A DNA stretch of 64,000 nucleotides from Trichomonas vaginalis G3 (taxonomy: Eukaryota > Parabasalia > Trichomonadida > Trichomonadidae), in NCBI RefSeq assembly GCF_026262505.1, contig NC_067206.1, positions 12,582,205-12,646,204 of the forward strand. The letters are read 5' to 3'. The stretch's first letter is position 1. The number at the start of each line of letters is the position of its first letter. The position numbers were made by a program, and so were the translations under genes. Below are positions 20,284-31,411 of this stretch, piece by piece. Below the pieces are notes generated by a model. The model worked only from the letters and a program-made list of their open reading frames with translations. It was not told the DNA's origin and ran no database searches.

Positions 20284-22176
20284 TAAAGCACCAAAAACTG
20301 GAATAGGAATAACCGCACTTAAACAGGAATAGGCAGTGTGGAAACTAGAGAAGACTCAACTGATTTTTTAAGCAACTCTTCTTGCCGATTCAAATCTGCT
20401 TTGCTAATCATTGTATATTACTATATTCTGATTAGGATACTTTAACGCTTGATGCATGCACATCATTCTTTTAGCTGATTTCTAAAATACAATCTTCTAT
20501 TAACTTTGAAATTTCTTCAAAAGTTATAGTAATTCCATAGTTCATTCGTAAAATGTTATTAAATAGCTCTGACTATTCCTTTGCACGCAAAATGAGGTAG
20601 TATTTTTTGAATTTTTTACTCAAAATAAAACAAAATCTACCCAATTTTATACCACTAAAGCCTATATTGACACACACATATATAAATCTCTATTGTTATA
20701 AGATAAATTTGAAAAAATAAATTTTTTTCCTAAAATGTAAAATTATACTTGTATTCAAAGAAAGTAGATCGTTTATAAGGAAGGTATTATATATTTGGGG
20801 AGAAAATCCCTTACAATATACAAAAATATGAAAGAATATTCAATCATCAGGAAAGAGCTTAGTACTAACCATTTGTGAGACGTTCATATAATATCTTTTT
20901 CCTTTTTGGGGTTTTTAATCGGATTATCCATTTCCCTGCATTGACTTTAATTCATTCTTGATGATCTGAGTATACATGATCATTATCGAACGTTTGCCAT
21001 ACTCTTCCACAGTTAATGATTGCTGAAAAATGAATAGTACTGAATAACAGCTGGAATTTCATAAGTATTTTGCGTATTTATACTGATTTAAACATGAAAT
21101 ACTCATACAAAATGCAAAGTTTTTAAAAACAATCAATAAAAGATTTTAAATTAGATAAAATATCATATGTCACTTCTTTTTTCATCTGGATAATAAAATT
21201 GATAAATTTTTTTCTAATTAAAGATAAAGATGCATTTATAGTAGTAGAAAATTAATTTCTAGACTAAAGCTTGTTTATTGTCACCGTTTTAAGTCTAAAT
21301 TTATAGGAAATGGTTATTTTATTATGCATTAAAAGTTCTTCTATAAAATTAACATTAAAATCATCTTTCGCCTAAGAGTAATAACAAGGTTATGCAAATT
21401 TTATTGAAAATAGTACGAGAATTTTGTTTGAAAATATAATATGGTTAAAAATAGGGAATGGATGTATGAATGTTCCATATTTATTTTATCCGAGTTGCTT
21501 CATGATTCCATATTGCCGATTCCTATTCCAGTTTTTGGTGCTTTACTATGATAACCAAATTGATTTGGTTATCATAGAAAAGAGACCATTATCATGCTTA
21601 GAATTAATTATGTTTAGGGTCGGTTTATTGGAATAAGGAAGTTTATAATACGTGAACACTTGTTTCCTCATCGAAAAGTCATAACGCATAAAGTCGATGT
21701 TTCCTTAGTACAAAAAGTGACATATGACGCTTAAGGGTGCCCTATAGACGATAGACCACCCTCAGAAAAGCACTTTTAAGGTTATTTCTGTTAAGCTTTT
21801 ATCTCGTTCAAGAGAGAGATTTTTTGAACTTTACCATATCATAATGCTTAGTTATATTATGACCAATCTCTACGATTTTGAAGATTTAAATTACGTTGAG
21901 AATTCATCGATTTTGTAATTTTTTGATTTTATTTCGAGTTTTTTTGATTTTTTCAAAAAAATAAAAAAGAAAGAAAATAAGGAAGGCATATAGTGTTTTC
22001 ATTAAAAACAATTATTACAGTAAACAATGTCGCCAATTATTGGTTTTTTGAAATAATAAATTTGAAAAATGAAATATTGAGCATATATTCTACCCAATAT
22101 CAATTGACTGATTAAATACAATATATATCTTTGCTTTATTCACTTTGATTACTTTTGTATTAAAAAAACCGTAAAA

Positions 22177-22189
22177 TTTGGCGGGATTT
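22177..22189 (+). promoter_or_regulatory. E2F-like motif before transposase
   Basis: TTTGGCGGGATTT ends 11 nt before the transposase ATG. The identical 13-mer lies at 47123-47135 before the second transposase gene. It closely resembles the E2F consensus (TTTSSCGC type). I see it nowhere else in the window. Confidence 0.55.
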
Positions 22190-22200
22190 TAGCTCTTCCT

Positions 22201-24702
22201 ATGGAGTATTCTATTCCAATCATGGAAGGATACACAATTGAAGATATATTAATAACATATAAAGCTGATGACTGCCAAAAAAGGGTCTATCATCGAACTG
22301 TTTATTCAAATAAGAAACCTTTTTCGCATTTCATTAATCTAAACCAGCTTAATTCAAAACAAGATCATTCACAATCAAATGTTAAGGAAGAAACAATATT
22401 CAACGTCAAATTTAAGCCTGGAGTTCCGTATAGTGACGTTGTCAAGAATCTTCATACTTACATTTCTCTTATATCTGGTGCAGGATTTTCAAAACACATC
22501 GAATTGACATCACTCCTAAACTTTCATTGCCCAACAGAAACTACATTACTTGCGCATCTAAAGAGCATATTGCCAGATCTTGAGAAAGTTGCAACAGCAA
22601 GTTGTGAAGCTAATATACAAGAAATTCTTAAACATGATTCAGAATACAAATTTAATGTTTCATTAGATTGCGCATGGAGTTCTAAGCGCGATGCTTTACA
22701 TGCCGTCATTACGCTTATAGATATAAATACAAACAAAATATTAGATTTTAGAATAGTTTCAAGGCATCCAGAATTAATAAAATTCAAAAGTCCCAAAATT
22801 TTGGTTGAACCAAAAATTTCACCAGGATTAATGGAAAGCTATGCATTACGTGATATGTTGAAATCTGATTTATGGAAAAAAATAAAAGTTTTTTGTTCAG
22901 ATGGTGATGTTAAAGATTCAACAATGATAGAGAATTCTGGTGCACAATTATCACATGTAAGAGATCCAAATCATGTGATAAAATCAGCATTTTCAAAAAT
23001 TGTCACTAAATATCCTAAATTTGAAAAAATATTTAGGATCCTTTTTGCATGCCCAACATTAAAACCAGAGCAAAAGGTTCAGAGATGGATGGGATTAATT
23101 AATAGATATCCAGGAGAATCACCAGAGCATATCGAAAAAAGAGAAATTATTACAAATATTGCTCCATTGTTTCTAAGAATCAGCAAACAATATCATACAA
23201 ATTTCAACGAAGCTTTCAATTCATTGAAAGCCCATTTAGTCCCAAAAAATCTTCGTTGGATTATTGGATTTCCAGCCAGAATTTTTGTTTCTGTATTTGC
23301 GTATAATGAAGACAATTGGAAGACAAAACTAAGAAGATTAATGGGTATAGATGATTCTTATTTTGATGAAGATATTTTACAAGTTATATTAAATTTCGAA
23401 AATAAATCCGATTATGACCATATCAGAAGAACTTCGGAAAACTACAGAAATCATAACAGATGCGTTCATTACATTCCAGATGAAATTGACCCAGAATTCG
23501 CTGACTTAGTTCCTCATAAACCGTCAAAAGATGGATCCAGATCCGAAAAAATTGAATACACTGACGATGAGGATCCGCCAGCGGATGAAGAACCGTCAGA
23601 ATCTGAAAATCTTTCACTTCCAACAGATTATCCAAAATTCAACAAAAAATCTATATTTGGTTCCGATATCAAAGTACCACCAGATTGGAAAAGGTTTTCA
23701 TTTTTCTTCAAGGCGAAGGAAATTCCAGATGATCCTCAAGAATTCCAAAATTTATTATCCAAATTTAAACAAGATCTTTATAATACGTACTCGTCTTTAA
23801 TTCGTATTAATGAAGAAAACATCTCGGCTGTTGCAGTTTACGATTCTCAGCAAGCAAAAGAAATTATGAATTCAGCTTTTACTGATTTTCATAACTTTGA
23901 GAAAATTAAGATAAACGCAATCAATTATCTTAACGTCCTCAGCCACAATCCACCATCTCTTGAAATGATAGCAGATTTTCATCCTGATTTGATACAACTT
24001 CCACAGACACTCAGAAAAACTCATGATAAGCCTAAAAAACAAAAGCTTGGTATCAAGCTTGGAAAAAATCTCAGTTTTCTTGCCGTTATTGTTCAACTTA
24101 TTACATTTCGACCATTAATGCACAAACTATTTGACGAATTATTCTCTAATCCCAATGAGCAACAGTTAATATACAAAGAAATATTATCGCTCACAAATCG
24201 GAACTTTTCGGAAAATGCAGATGTTACTTATCTGTATCACCTGTACTCGAAACGGCAAAAGATACATCAAGCTGATCCAATTGATGCTTTCAAACAATTA
24301 CAAGAATCGCTTGCATGTGAAGCTAGGCAACTAGATCTTATTGATTATTTCAAAAAATTCTGCTGGGGATTTACAGATAAAATTGACATTCCTCTTGTTA
24401 ATAATAACGAACTTCAAGTTACTCCTACTTTTTCAGATTATCTTTTTATTGATGTTGCTGGTTTTACGTTTCCATTGGATGATTACACATGGAATAACAA
24501 TCCAGCTGTAAAATCCAAACTAGTAGCCATAATAACTTATCACAGTCGACAATATAATATTATTATTTTGGACGAAAACATCAATTCATGGATTCTCTTT
24601 TGTAATACCAAAATATCTTACATTCGTGATGAGGAATTGGCGAATAATTTAAACAAAGGCGCATATAATACACCGAAATATTTGATTTTCAAAAAAATTT
24701 AG
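22201..24702 (+). CDS. Kolobok-like transposase with C-terminal USP-like domain
   Basis: An uninterrupted 833-residue protein. Residues about 110-400 are a DDE transposase: a first Asp in FNVSLDCAW, a second in the CSDGDVKDS / SHVRDPNHVIKSA region, and a Glu candidate in FNEAFNSLKAHLVPK, a spacing and wording typical of Kolobok. An acidic linker follows (DPPADEEPSESE, about 460). From about 617 to the end it resembles a ubiquitin-specific protease: GIKLGKNLSFLAVIVQ aligns with the Cys-box GLKNLGNTCYLNSVLQ, with Ser625 in place of the catalytic Cys. The ending (KLVAIITYHS, then SWILFCNTKISYIRDEEL and YLIFKK) aligns with the His-box strands, without the GHY. The domain is probably an inactive ubiquitin binder. 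Confidence 0.75.
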   Translation: MEYSIPIMEGYTIEDILITYKADDCQKRVYHRTVYSNKKPFSHFINLNQLNSKQDHSQSNVKEETIFNVKFKPGVPYSDVVKNLHTYISLISGAGFSKHIELTSLLNFHCPTETTLLAHLKSILPDLEKVATASCEANIQEILKHDSEYKFNVSLDCAWSSKRDALHAVITLIDINTNKILDFRIVSRHPELIKFKSPKILVEPKISPGLMESYALRDMLKSDLWKKIKVFCSDGDVKDSTMIENSGAQLSHVRDPNHVIKSAFSKIVTKYPKFEKIFRILFACPTLKPEQKVQRWMGLINRYPGESPEHIEKREIITNIAPLFLRISKQYHTNFNEAFNSLKAHLVPKNLRWIIGFPARIFVSVFAYNEDNWKTKLRRLMGIDDSYFDEDILQVILNFENKSDYDHIRRTSENYRNHNRCVHYIPDEIDPEFADLVPHKPSKDGSRSEKIEYTDDEDPPADEEPSESENLSLPTDYPKFNKKSIFGSDIKVPPDWKRFSFFFKAKEIPDDPQEFQNLLSKFKQDLYNTYSSLIRINEENISAVAVYDSQQAKEIMNSAFTDFHNFEKIKINAINYLNVLSHNPPSLEMIADFHPDLIQLPQTLRKTHDKPKKQKLGIKLGKNLSFLAVIVQLITFRPLMHKLFDELFSNPNEQQLIYKEILSLTNRNFSENADVTYLYHLYSKRQKIHQADPIDAFKQLQESLACEARQLDLIDYFKKFCWGFTDKIDIPLVNNNELQVTPTFSDYLFIDVAGFTFPLDDYTWNNNPAVKSKLVAIITYHSRQYNIIILDENINSWILFCNTKISYIRDEELANNLNKGAYNTPKYLIFKKI

Positions 24703-25287
24703 GTTTTTCAAAAATTAAATCTTTCATTTGTAATGTATGAATAAAATGTATGTATTTGATATAATTGATACATTCGAAATTTTTATTCTGAAAAAAATAA
24801 TAAACAATTTTTGGCTTTTGTGATCTGATAATCTGTAAGAATAAATACCGACAAATTTTATTAATATTCATCGTAAAAGTATTCGGCTCTTGATGTAAAT
24901 AAGGAATATTTTTTTTCAAAAGTTGCTTTTGAAGACTCTTTTATCAAGTAGCTGCATTTATTCATTGATAAGAAAGTATGCTGTACCAAAAATCGATAAT
25001 TCACCACATTAACGACCAATTTTGTTTTGCATTTCGACAAAAAAGCTCCTTTTATATAACATTACTGGGCGAAAATTAGAGTATCTACGATGACAAAACA
25101 AAATACATCAACTTGATTTTTTACCGAGAAAAATGTTTTTGGAGGTACCAAAATAGGTCTCGAAAAGCATTGGTTTTATTTAAGGTTATTTTTTCTGAGG
25201 GGGCTATCGTCTATAGGGCACCCTTAACTCTTTATTCCAGATAATGACCATATTTATGGGATTAAAAAGTTTAGGAAGCTTCTCCCC

Positions 25288-26163
25288 ATACACTAGTAGG
25301 GTGATAACAATGGTTGTGTGAAAAATTCAATAAGATCCAAATTTTTCTGAGCCATGATAAATTTTTTTGTAAAAATTATTATCAACTGAGAATCACCGAA
25401 GGTTTGGCGAAACTCAATAGATTTCGGAATGATAGGATACAAAGCACATGCCAATTCAGCAATCATGTATAAAATTTCGTAAATTCATTTTCAATTTGAA
25501 ATGAGTCGCACAACCTTCAGGGATAAATGCACGCCCGCAATTTAGTTACATTCCAAGTATCTGTATGCGGTGCATGATTTCTTTCTTCTGGCAATATTTT
25601 GATCAAAAATCCAGAGATTCTTTTGGCAAAATTATTTAATTTCAAAAACACGCAGTTCCAATCACTTTCCATCATGCAGTATATATCATACTATTGTTAA
25701 TAAGTGAAGAGCTTGCATAAATTTAATTTCCAAAAATCATCCCGTGTAAATATCTCAATTTACCTCAATTTTTTTTATTTATCGGAAAGAATTTTAGATA
25801 TTCGTCTTGAAGATAATATGCATATGGACACCTATACAGCAATGCAATATACAAAGAGATAAAACCAAATTTAGGAAAGAATATAAATAAAAAGCTTGTT
25901 CATTTTAAAAATAACAAATTCAACTTCAAATCAATAATTTTATTCTGTCCCTTGCAACTGTAATCGAATGAAATATCAGTGGTAAACCAATTATTATGAT
26001 TGAATGGTTCTAAACCTGTTAATAGACCTCGGTAGAAAAAAGAAATGCATTACTTGCAAATAATGATTTGGAGCAAGGTAGAAATCTAAATAGAAGAATA
26101 TTTTAAAAGATAGAAAAGTTTATTATACAAATAAATACAAAAATTTATCTCAGTTCATTCAAT
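25288..26163. other. Intergenic DNA
   Basis: About 880 bp lie between the TIR element and the calcineurin-B-like gene. No gene, repeat or RNA is recognised. Confidence 0.5.
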
Positions 26164-26736
26164 TCACTTGAATAATGCACTGAGATCTAAATCAAAGCTT
26201 TCAATAACACCAGGAGCATTAGAAACCATCTTATAAAACTCATCATAGGAAAGTTCTCCGCAACTGTTCTTTGAGTATTCCTTGACGAGTTGATTTGCAA
26301 GTAGATCTACCTTGGCTTCTTCGAAATCTATAAGATTGTTATTCTTTAATGAGATTTTGATAACTTTCAAAATTTCATCCTTCGAAACCATTCCACTTCC
26401 ATCACTATCATATGCCTTGAAGCACATTTTAACTTTTTGTTTGAATGGAGCATCTGGATGGAAGCAGCTAAGTCCTTTGACAAATTCAATGAAATTGAGT
26501 TTGCCAGAACCATCAGAATCGACTATTTTGTAGATAATTTCGCCAATCTCGGGATTTTCTATATGTAATGCTTCGCAGAACATCTTAGAATCGATGTTAT
26601 ATTTGATATTCAGCTTTCGGAATATGTTTGCAAGGATATGAACTTCTTTTTCAGTGAAGTAGCAGCTTTCACTGATCTTGATAGCTTCATTATCACTGAT
26701 AAATCCTTTATTAACAGCACTCTGGACAAGACCCAT
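26164..26736 (-). CDS. Calcineurin B-like EF-hand protein
   Basis: A 190-residue protein starting MGLVQSAV. Gly2 and Ser6 fit an N-myristoylation signal, as in calcineurin B. There are four EF-hand positions: the second (DSDGSGKLNFIEF) and third (DSDGSGMVSKDEI) are canonical, while the first and the last (NSCGELSYDEF) lack key ligands and are probably weak. Calcineurin B is the Ca2+-sensing regulatory subunit of the phosphatase PP2B, held at membranes by myristate. The start is set at 26736 because of the myristoylation motif and a classic initiator directly upstream; a longer in-frame version exists but is unlikely. Confidence 0.85.
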   Translation of the reverse strand: MGLVQSAVNKGFISDNEAIKISESCYFTEKEVHILANIFRKLNIKYNIDSKMFCEALHIENPEIGEIIYKIVDSDGSGKLNFIEFVKGLSCFHPDAPFKQKVKMCFKAYDSDGSGMVSKDEILKVIKISLKNNNLIDFEEAKVDLLANQLVKEYSKNSCGELSYDEFYKMVSNAPGVIESFDLDLSALFK

Positions 26737-26741
26737 TGAGA

Positions 26742-26748
26742 AAAATGA
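26742..26748 (-). promoter_or_regulatory. Initiator TCATTTT
   Basis: On the minus strand TTCATTTTTCTCA runs into the ATG at 26736. It matches the trichomonad initiator (TCAYTW). The A at 26746 would give a 10-nt leader. Confidence 0.7.
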
Positions 26749-29093
26749 AGAATTTTCGGTGAAAAAAATTCTGAACTTTGATTGAAAACTGGTCAAAGTT
26801 CTACAATAGGTATAAATTGTTTTTTTAAAAGAAAATTTTACATGATAGTAAACAATTTTAGCCAAATTTTTGAAACGGATTTTGGTCTGAAATTTTATGA
26901 TGAATTAGAAAACATGTAGGAAATAAAGCAAGAATATAAACAATCATTAGCCATTTTTGAAAAACATCAATCTAGATTTTTGAATGGGATGATTCAAATT
27001 TTTGTGAGAACTTTTCACAGCAGAGGTAGGGCAACGATAGAAAATTTTTGGAAAAAAAGTTCGGAGATCTTAAACGTATCATATTCCCTGCATGGTTTGG
27101 TATCTTCCGCCATGCGTTGTGCCAAACATATTGACACTTTCCAATAATTAATTTATGGTATGAGTCACAGAGTTAGATTATAAAAAGAAAGTAAATAATT
27201 GCAATTAGAAATCATATATGTTGGAAATCAAATGTTGATGAGCAGAAACCTTTTACTCATCATAAAAGAGATAAATCACTAAAGATTTGTATACATTAAA
27301 ATTTGATATTTGGTGCTCGAAAACTGTCTGATGGGACTCCTCCAAAATGAACCAATCTATCGCTGAGGACCAAATTAGATGATGTGGATGGTGTATTCTC
27401 TAATTCTAACTTAGGAAGAATGGGAACAAAACGAATGACGACAACAACATGTCAAACATAGATTAAATATCTATGAATCAATAAAGTATACGTGCATTGA
27501 AGGTGATAACGATCACTTGAGGCTTATAACTCTTTGACTAAATTACGCAATAATTAAATATAATCATTTTTATATTTTTATACTGATAGTAATTAATATA
27601 CTATCCTGCTTAATAAATGGTATGATCAAATTTGTTTGAAAATTTAATTATGTATATGAAACTATGTCTTCTATATAAAAATCAAAATTTCTAACGAACC
27701 TAGATTGAACCTTTATGAAAATCTATCATTTTTGTTAATTGAGTTAATATGAATCTTTTACATATGTATATATAGCATTGATAGCTTATATAATCATGGT
27801 TTATTCCATATTAACATATTTTTCAGTTAAATTTGTTAATAATATCATGTAACAAATTAATTCAAGATTAGAATGTCTACAAAATGCTAACAAATAAGAA
27901 CAAAATACGATTTCTCGACTTAAATTTTAATATGGAGTAGTTTTTCGTTTAAATCTAATTAAAAATGAATAAAAACTTATCTTGTACTATTTTCATTCAA
28001 AGATTTTAATAATGTAAATCATGCATTTTCATAATTCAGTACAGTTCTTTTAGAATTAAAGTTGATGAGGATGATATTTGTGATTTAAAATAATTTGTTA
28101 ATGTTCACCTTTTATTCATCACCTTGTGGTATGCCCTAAAGCAATAGCATTATCAATTCTGCTGAATTGATCAACTCAAAATTCCAAAAAAAATTCAAAA
28201 TTTCAAAAATGAAATTAAACAATTTGAATTTTCACATGAAAAAATCAATTTCGAAAAAAATTTGGAAAATCAAAGTATTTGATAATTAGTCAAATAATCA
28301 ATTTACATCGTTTTTACTCATAAAAAACAACTAATTTTTGATTTTGATATCATATTTGATAAATACTCATTCCAGAGTTGACGTAATGTATTAATTATTG
28401 TTAGAGATATTGCTTTCGCAGCAAAATTCTTATTTCATGAAAGAAAAAAAAAATGATTTTATTCCAACAAAAACAAGTAAACAGATGAATGGAAACGTAC
28501 TATATTTTCATAAATGTAGTAATCAGCGTGTCAGCTTTTGTTTATCATGTTCGAGTCAAAATGTATTAACTTGTAATAAGAAATATTCGAAGATTATATG
28601 AAGTATTGAGCATTCTTTGTAGAAATATTTGTAATTCATTACTAACATATATAATAAAGTTGTTTTTTTTTCCTTATTGCAATAATTTTGTCTGATTTTA
28701 ATAACTTTTCATGTATACGAGTTGTGTGAATATGCATCATAATATGCGTAAATATACTTATTTGCGACGAATAATGTGGTTGCATAATGGAGGTGCTAAA
28801 TTTTGATTTTTAATATGGGGCTTTGGTATGTATAATCATGTTCTTATCTCAACGTAGGAGTATTGGTGCAATATGATTAAAATTTACGAGGTTGATCTTA
28901 AATTGAATAATTCTGGAGTATAAATCACAATGCAGCTAATTCTATGTTAAAGATAGATACAGATTGTAGTAATCAATTAGGGAGTACAAATTCATTCTTT
29001 CATTTCTGTCGTATTGAGCAGAAAGGAAGAGATCATAACCCTAGGAAAAAAAGCCCAAATTTGTCACTTTTCATAGTACGTTAAACTCAATTC

Positions 29094-29111
29094 GCTCGGC
29101 GAATGCCGAGC
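29094..29111 (+). other. GC-rich hairpin, copy 2
   Basis: GCTCGGCGAATGCCGAGC is a 7-bp stem with a GAAT loop, preceded by TCAATTC as at 6752. The A-T pair of the first copy is G-C here, a compensatory change. It lies inside the Mutator-like element. Confidence 0.6.
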
Positions 29112-29546
29112 ACACGTACTCATCATTCAACATAATATTCTCATTCTTTGGTTATTATAGTGCCAGACAACACAAGATTTCAAAGAATTACTTGAGTTTT
29201 CAATTAATCTTAATCCGATTTTAGATTTATCGAGAACTCCATCATCACAATCACATACTTCAGTGCGGTAACTACAATTATCCATATACAGAAGGAAGTT
29301 CTTTTCGAACAACTCATTTGGAGTCTGTTTTGGAAAGAACTTCTTTCTGTCCGACTTAATTTCATAGTTCCTGATCAACCAAAAGACAGAAACCACACAC
29401 TATCTACTTAGGAAAGGAGTTCTTTCTAAATCTTCCTTAAATTGAGATTTTACGAGAGATAACCCTTCTATTGCACTTAAAAATGAACATTTTGATATCT
29501 TTAGTATCACACATGGTCATATATAGTATTTCATCTACATGAATAC

Positions 29547-29595
29547 ATTCATCTTTCGAAGTCTCTCATTAAATGGGAGGCTTCGAAAGATGAAT
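29547..29595. repeat. 15-bp perfect stem hairpin
   Basis: ATTCATCTTTCGAAG (29547-29561) faces its exact reverse complement (29581-29595) across a 19-nt loop. It lies in the interior of the Mutator-like element; its role is unknown. Confidence 0.75.
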
Positions 29596-30428
29596 CGTTT
29601 TATTCATACAACTTTAAATCTCGAACACATTTAGAGAGTGAGTATATCATTTTATTCTTGTTTTGAGTTTATTCTGATTCAAAATTGCAGTGAAAACAGA
29701 AGTTCACACATCATATCTGAATGTGAGCTCATCTATACTTATACGATCTCAATACCTCCACTCTAAGCATAAGAGGTGAAGTTATATAAAAATTATCAGA
29801 TGCGTTGAAGTCTCAAAAGTATTGCCTAAATGCTTGTTTCATATTTGTCCAAGTAGTTTCAATGAATAAATGTATTGTTTTTTATAATTTCGATTTATTT
29901 TTAGAAAATATTCAATATAAACCTTTATTGTGTTATTTACATCTCATAAATTCTCTGTCTAAATCATATAAAAGCGCGTTTTACCCCTATGAATCAAGAA
30001 ATTCATTCAATATTCATGGTATATTTATTAAATTTATACGATTTACTAATAATCAATATTATATCCTCATAAATAGCAATATATTTTGGTAATCTATGAT
30101 AATCATATACAATATTTGAAATCAAATTTTCATTAGTTTAGGTTCCTTGTTAATAGTAAACCATTATATTTATTACTAATAATAAAATCTATGTGTCGTA
30201 TTGAAATTCAATAAAATTACTTATTCGGTCCAAAAAAACAAATTAGATAAAATTTTTCTTTTTTTATGTAATTTTTGTTTTTCATTTTTCTCAAGATCCT
30301 AAGTTATGTTCTAACTTTTGACATCATATCCTATCATGCTAGGCTATATATTATAGCATATCCAAAAGGCAAGGAAATCTATCAGAGAAGCCTTTTTGAC
30401 CTATCGTTGCCCTACCTCTTTCACAGCA

Positions 30429-31411
30429 ATTTTTTACATTAATATATAATTTCGTTATGTATCAAGTCTTTTTCAAAATAAATTTTAATTTTTTGTGAAA
30501 TATTCAATTTCTGTCAATAGTTATTAACGAGATTGATAAATAATGCAAAATTACCAATATACATCATGGAAGAATTATCTTCGTAAAAATTTTTAATGAA
30601 ATTTTTCAAAAGGCAACGATAATTTTATGGACAAAGGTTTTTATATTATCATCTATTAAGTATCTAATAGACAATTCTAAAATTTCCATTTTAAATTTAA
30701 TCTTAAAGTATTATGCAAATTTGCGTCATTACAAATAATCAGTTCCATCATGTCTTTTACTTAATAATGACCGGTACCTCCCTAGATATGCCATTTTGTT
30801 GAATCTCGACCATAGTTTATTCAGCCGACATTCGAAAATCATAAAATGATCGCAACAGTTATTTTTTAATATTCGAACAATTAATGATACATGATATAGT
30901 TCCGAAAAATTGATATATTGACTTTTTTCAAACGATCATACCGATTTCATTCATCATTTTCTTCCAATTTGGAATGCAATTTTATTTCTTTAGAGCTTAT
31001 CTATTTCATTTATAGACTACAGGATGTTTTTGAGATCAAATTTAAAAACTATTAAACATATCATAAATATTCTGAATTAAACTCTTATAACATAATCCTT
31101 CTGCAATATCCTGAAAATGCTTTTAATATTACTATGCATTTTCGCTAATTTTACTATCTGCTCTATATATATCCTAGCTAACATATATCCGATCTTATCT
31201 AAAAATGCTTAGAACATATCACATAAATTAAAAATGAGGACTTGAATATTCAAATCACACTCATTCCTCGATGAAATTAATTTCACATAGGGATTACTCC
31301 ATGACATTAGTTAATGACATACTGACACCTGGTATAGATGTGGCTAATCAGGCAATCAAATATTCCTAATTTTTTTTTCAATGACAATTGAAAATTTTAT
31401 TCAAAAATTAA
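30429..31411. other. Intergenic DNA
   Basis: About 980 bp of AT-rich DNA lie upstream of the Raptor-like gene. Nothing beyond its promoter region is recognised; TTCAAAAATT just before the ATG is a weak initiator candidate. Confidence 0.5.

Larger units (their letters stand above)
21735..25223 (+). mobile_element. Kolobok-like TTAA DNA transposon, apparently complete
   Basis: A 3,489-bp element between TTAA at 21731-21734 and 25224-25227. The ends are GGGTGCCCTATAGACGATAG and its reverse complement, 20 bp perfect and then imperfect (CACCCTCAGAAAA against CCCCCTCAGAAAA). It holds one transposase gene. TTAA target copies and the transposase pattern point to the Kolobok superfamily; piggyBac also uses TTAA, but its transposase is different. 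It sits in the right repeat of the older element around it, so it is the younger of the two, and both ends and the gene look intact. Confidence 0.85.
20035..25287. mobile_element. Non-autonomous TIR element split by a transposon
   Basis: The ends GGGGAGAAGCTTCC (20035) and GGAAGCTTCTCCCC (25287) begin a 276-bp nearly perfect inverted repeat. The left repeat is 20035-20310. The right one is 21519-21734 plus 25228-25287, interrupted at a TTAA by the Kolobok-like transposon. The 60+216 bp of the right repeat add up exactly to the left one. Without the insertion the element is about 1.76 kb. The flanks share a 3-bp ATA. The inner 1.2 kb (20311-21518) shows no gene. The superfamily is unknown. Confidence 0.85.
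27023..30418. mobile_element. Mutator-like (MULE-type) non-autonomous element
   Basis: A 3,396-bp stretch is bounded by the inverted repeats GAGGTAGGGCAACGATAG and their complement and flanked by perfect 10-bp direct copies TTTCACAGCA (27013-27022 and 30419-30428). Target copies of 9-11 bp are the mark of Mutator-like elements, which are known in Trichomonas. No transposase is inside; open frames of 67, 89 and 95 codons (28398, 29127 minus strand, 29805) have no recognisable features. It also carries two hairpins (29094-29111, 29547-29595). The perfect target copies suggest a recent insertion. Confidence 0.8.

Noticed and set aside
21735-25223. piggyBac element (TTAA target)
   Set aside because: The transposase lacks piggyBac motifs, and its DCAW / NEAFNSLK pattern fits Kolobok better.
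26737-26865. Longer N-terminus for the calcineurin-B-like protein
   Set aside because: It would bury the MGLVQS myristoylation start, and the initiator TCATTTT lies right before the shorter start.
28398-30092. Small open frames at 28398-28601, 29127-29396 and 29805-30092
   Set aside because: No motif, no initiator and AT-driven composition inside a Mutator-like element; kept only as content of that element.
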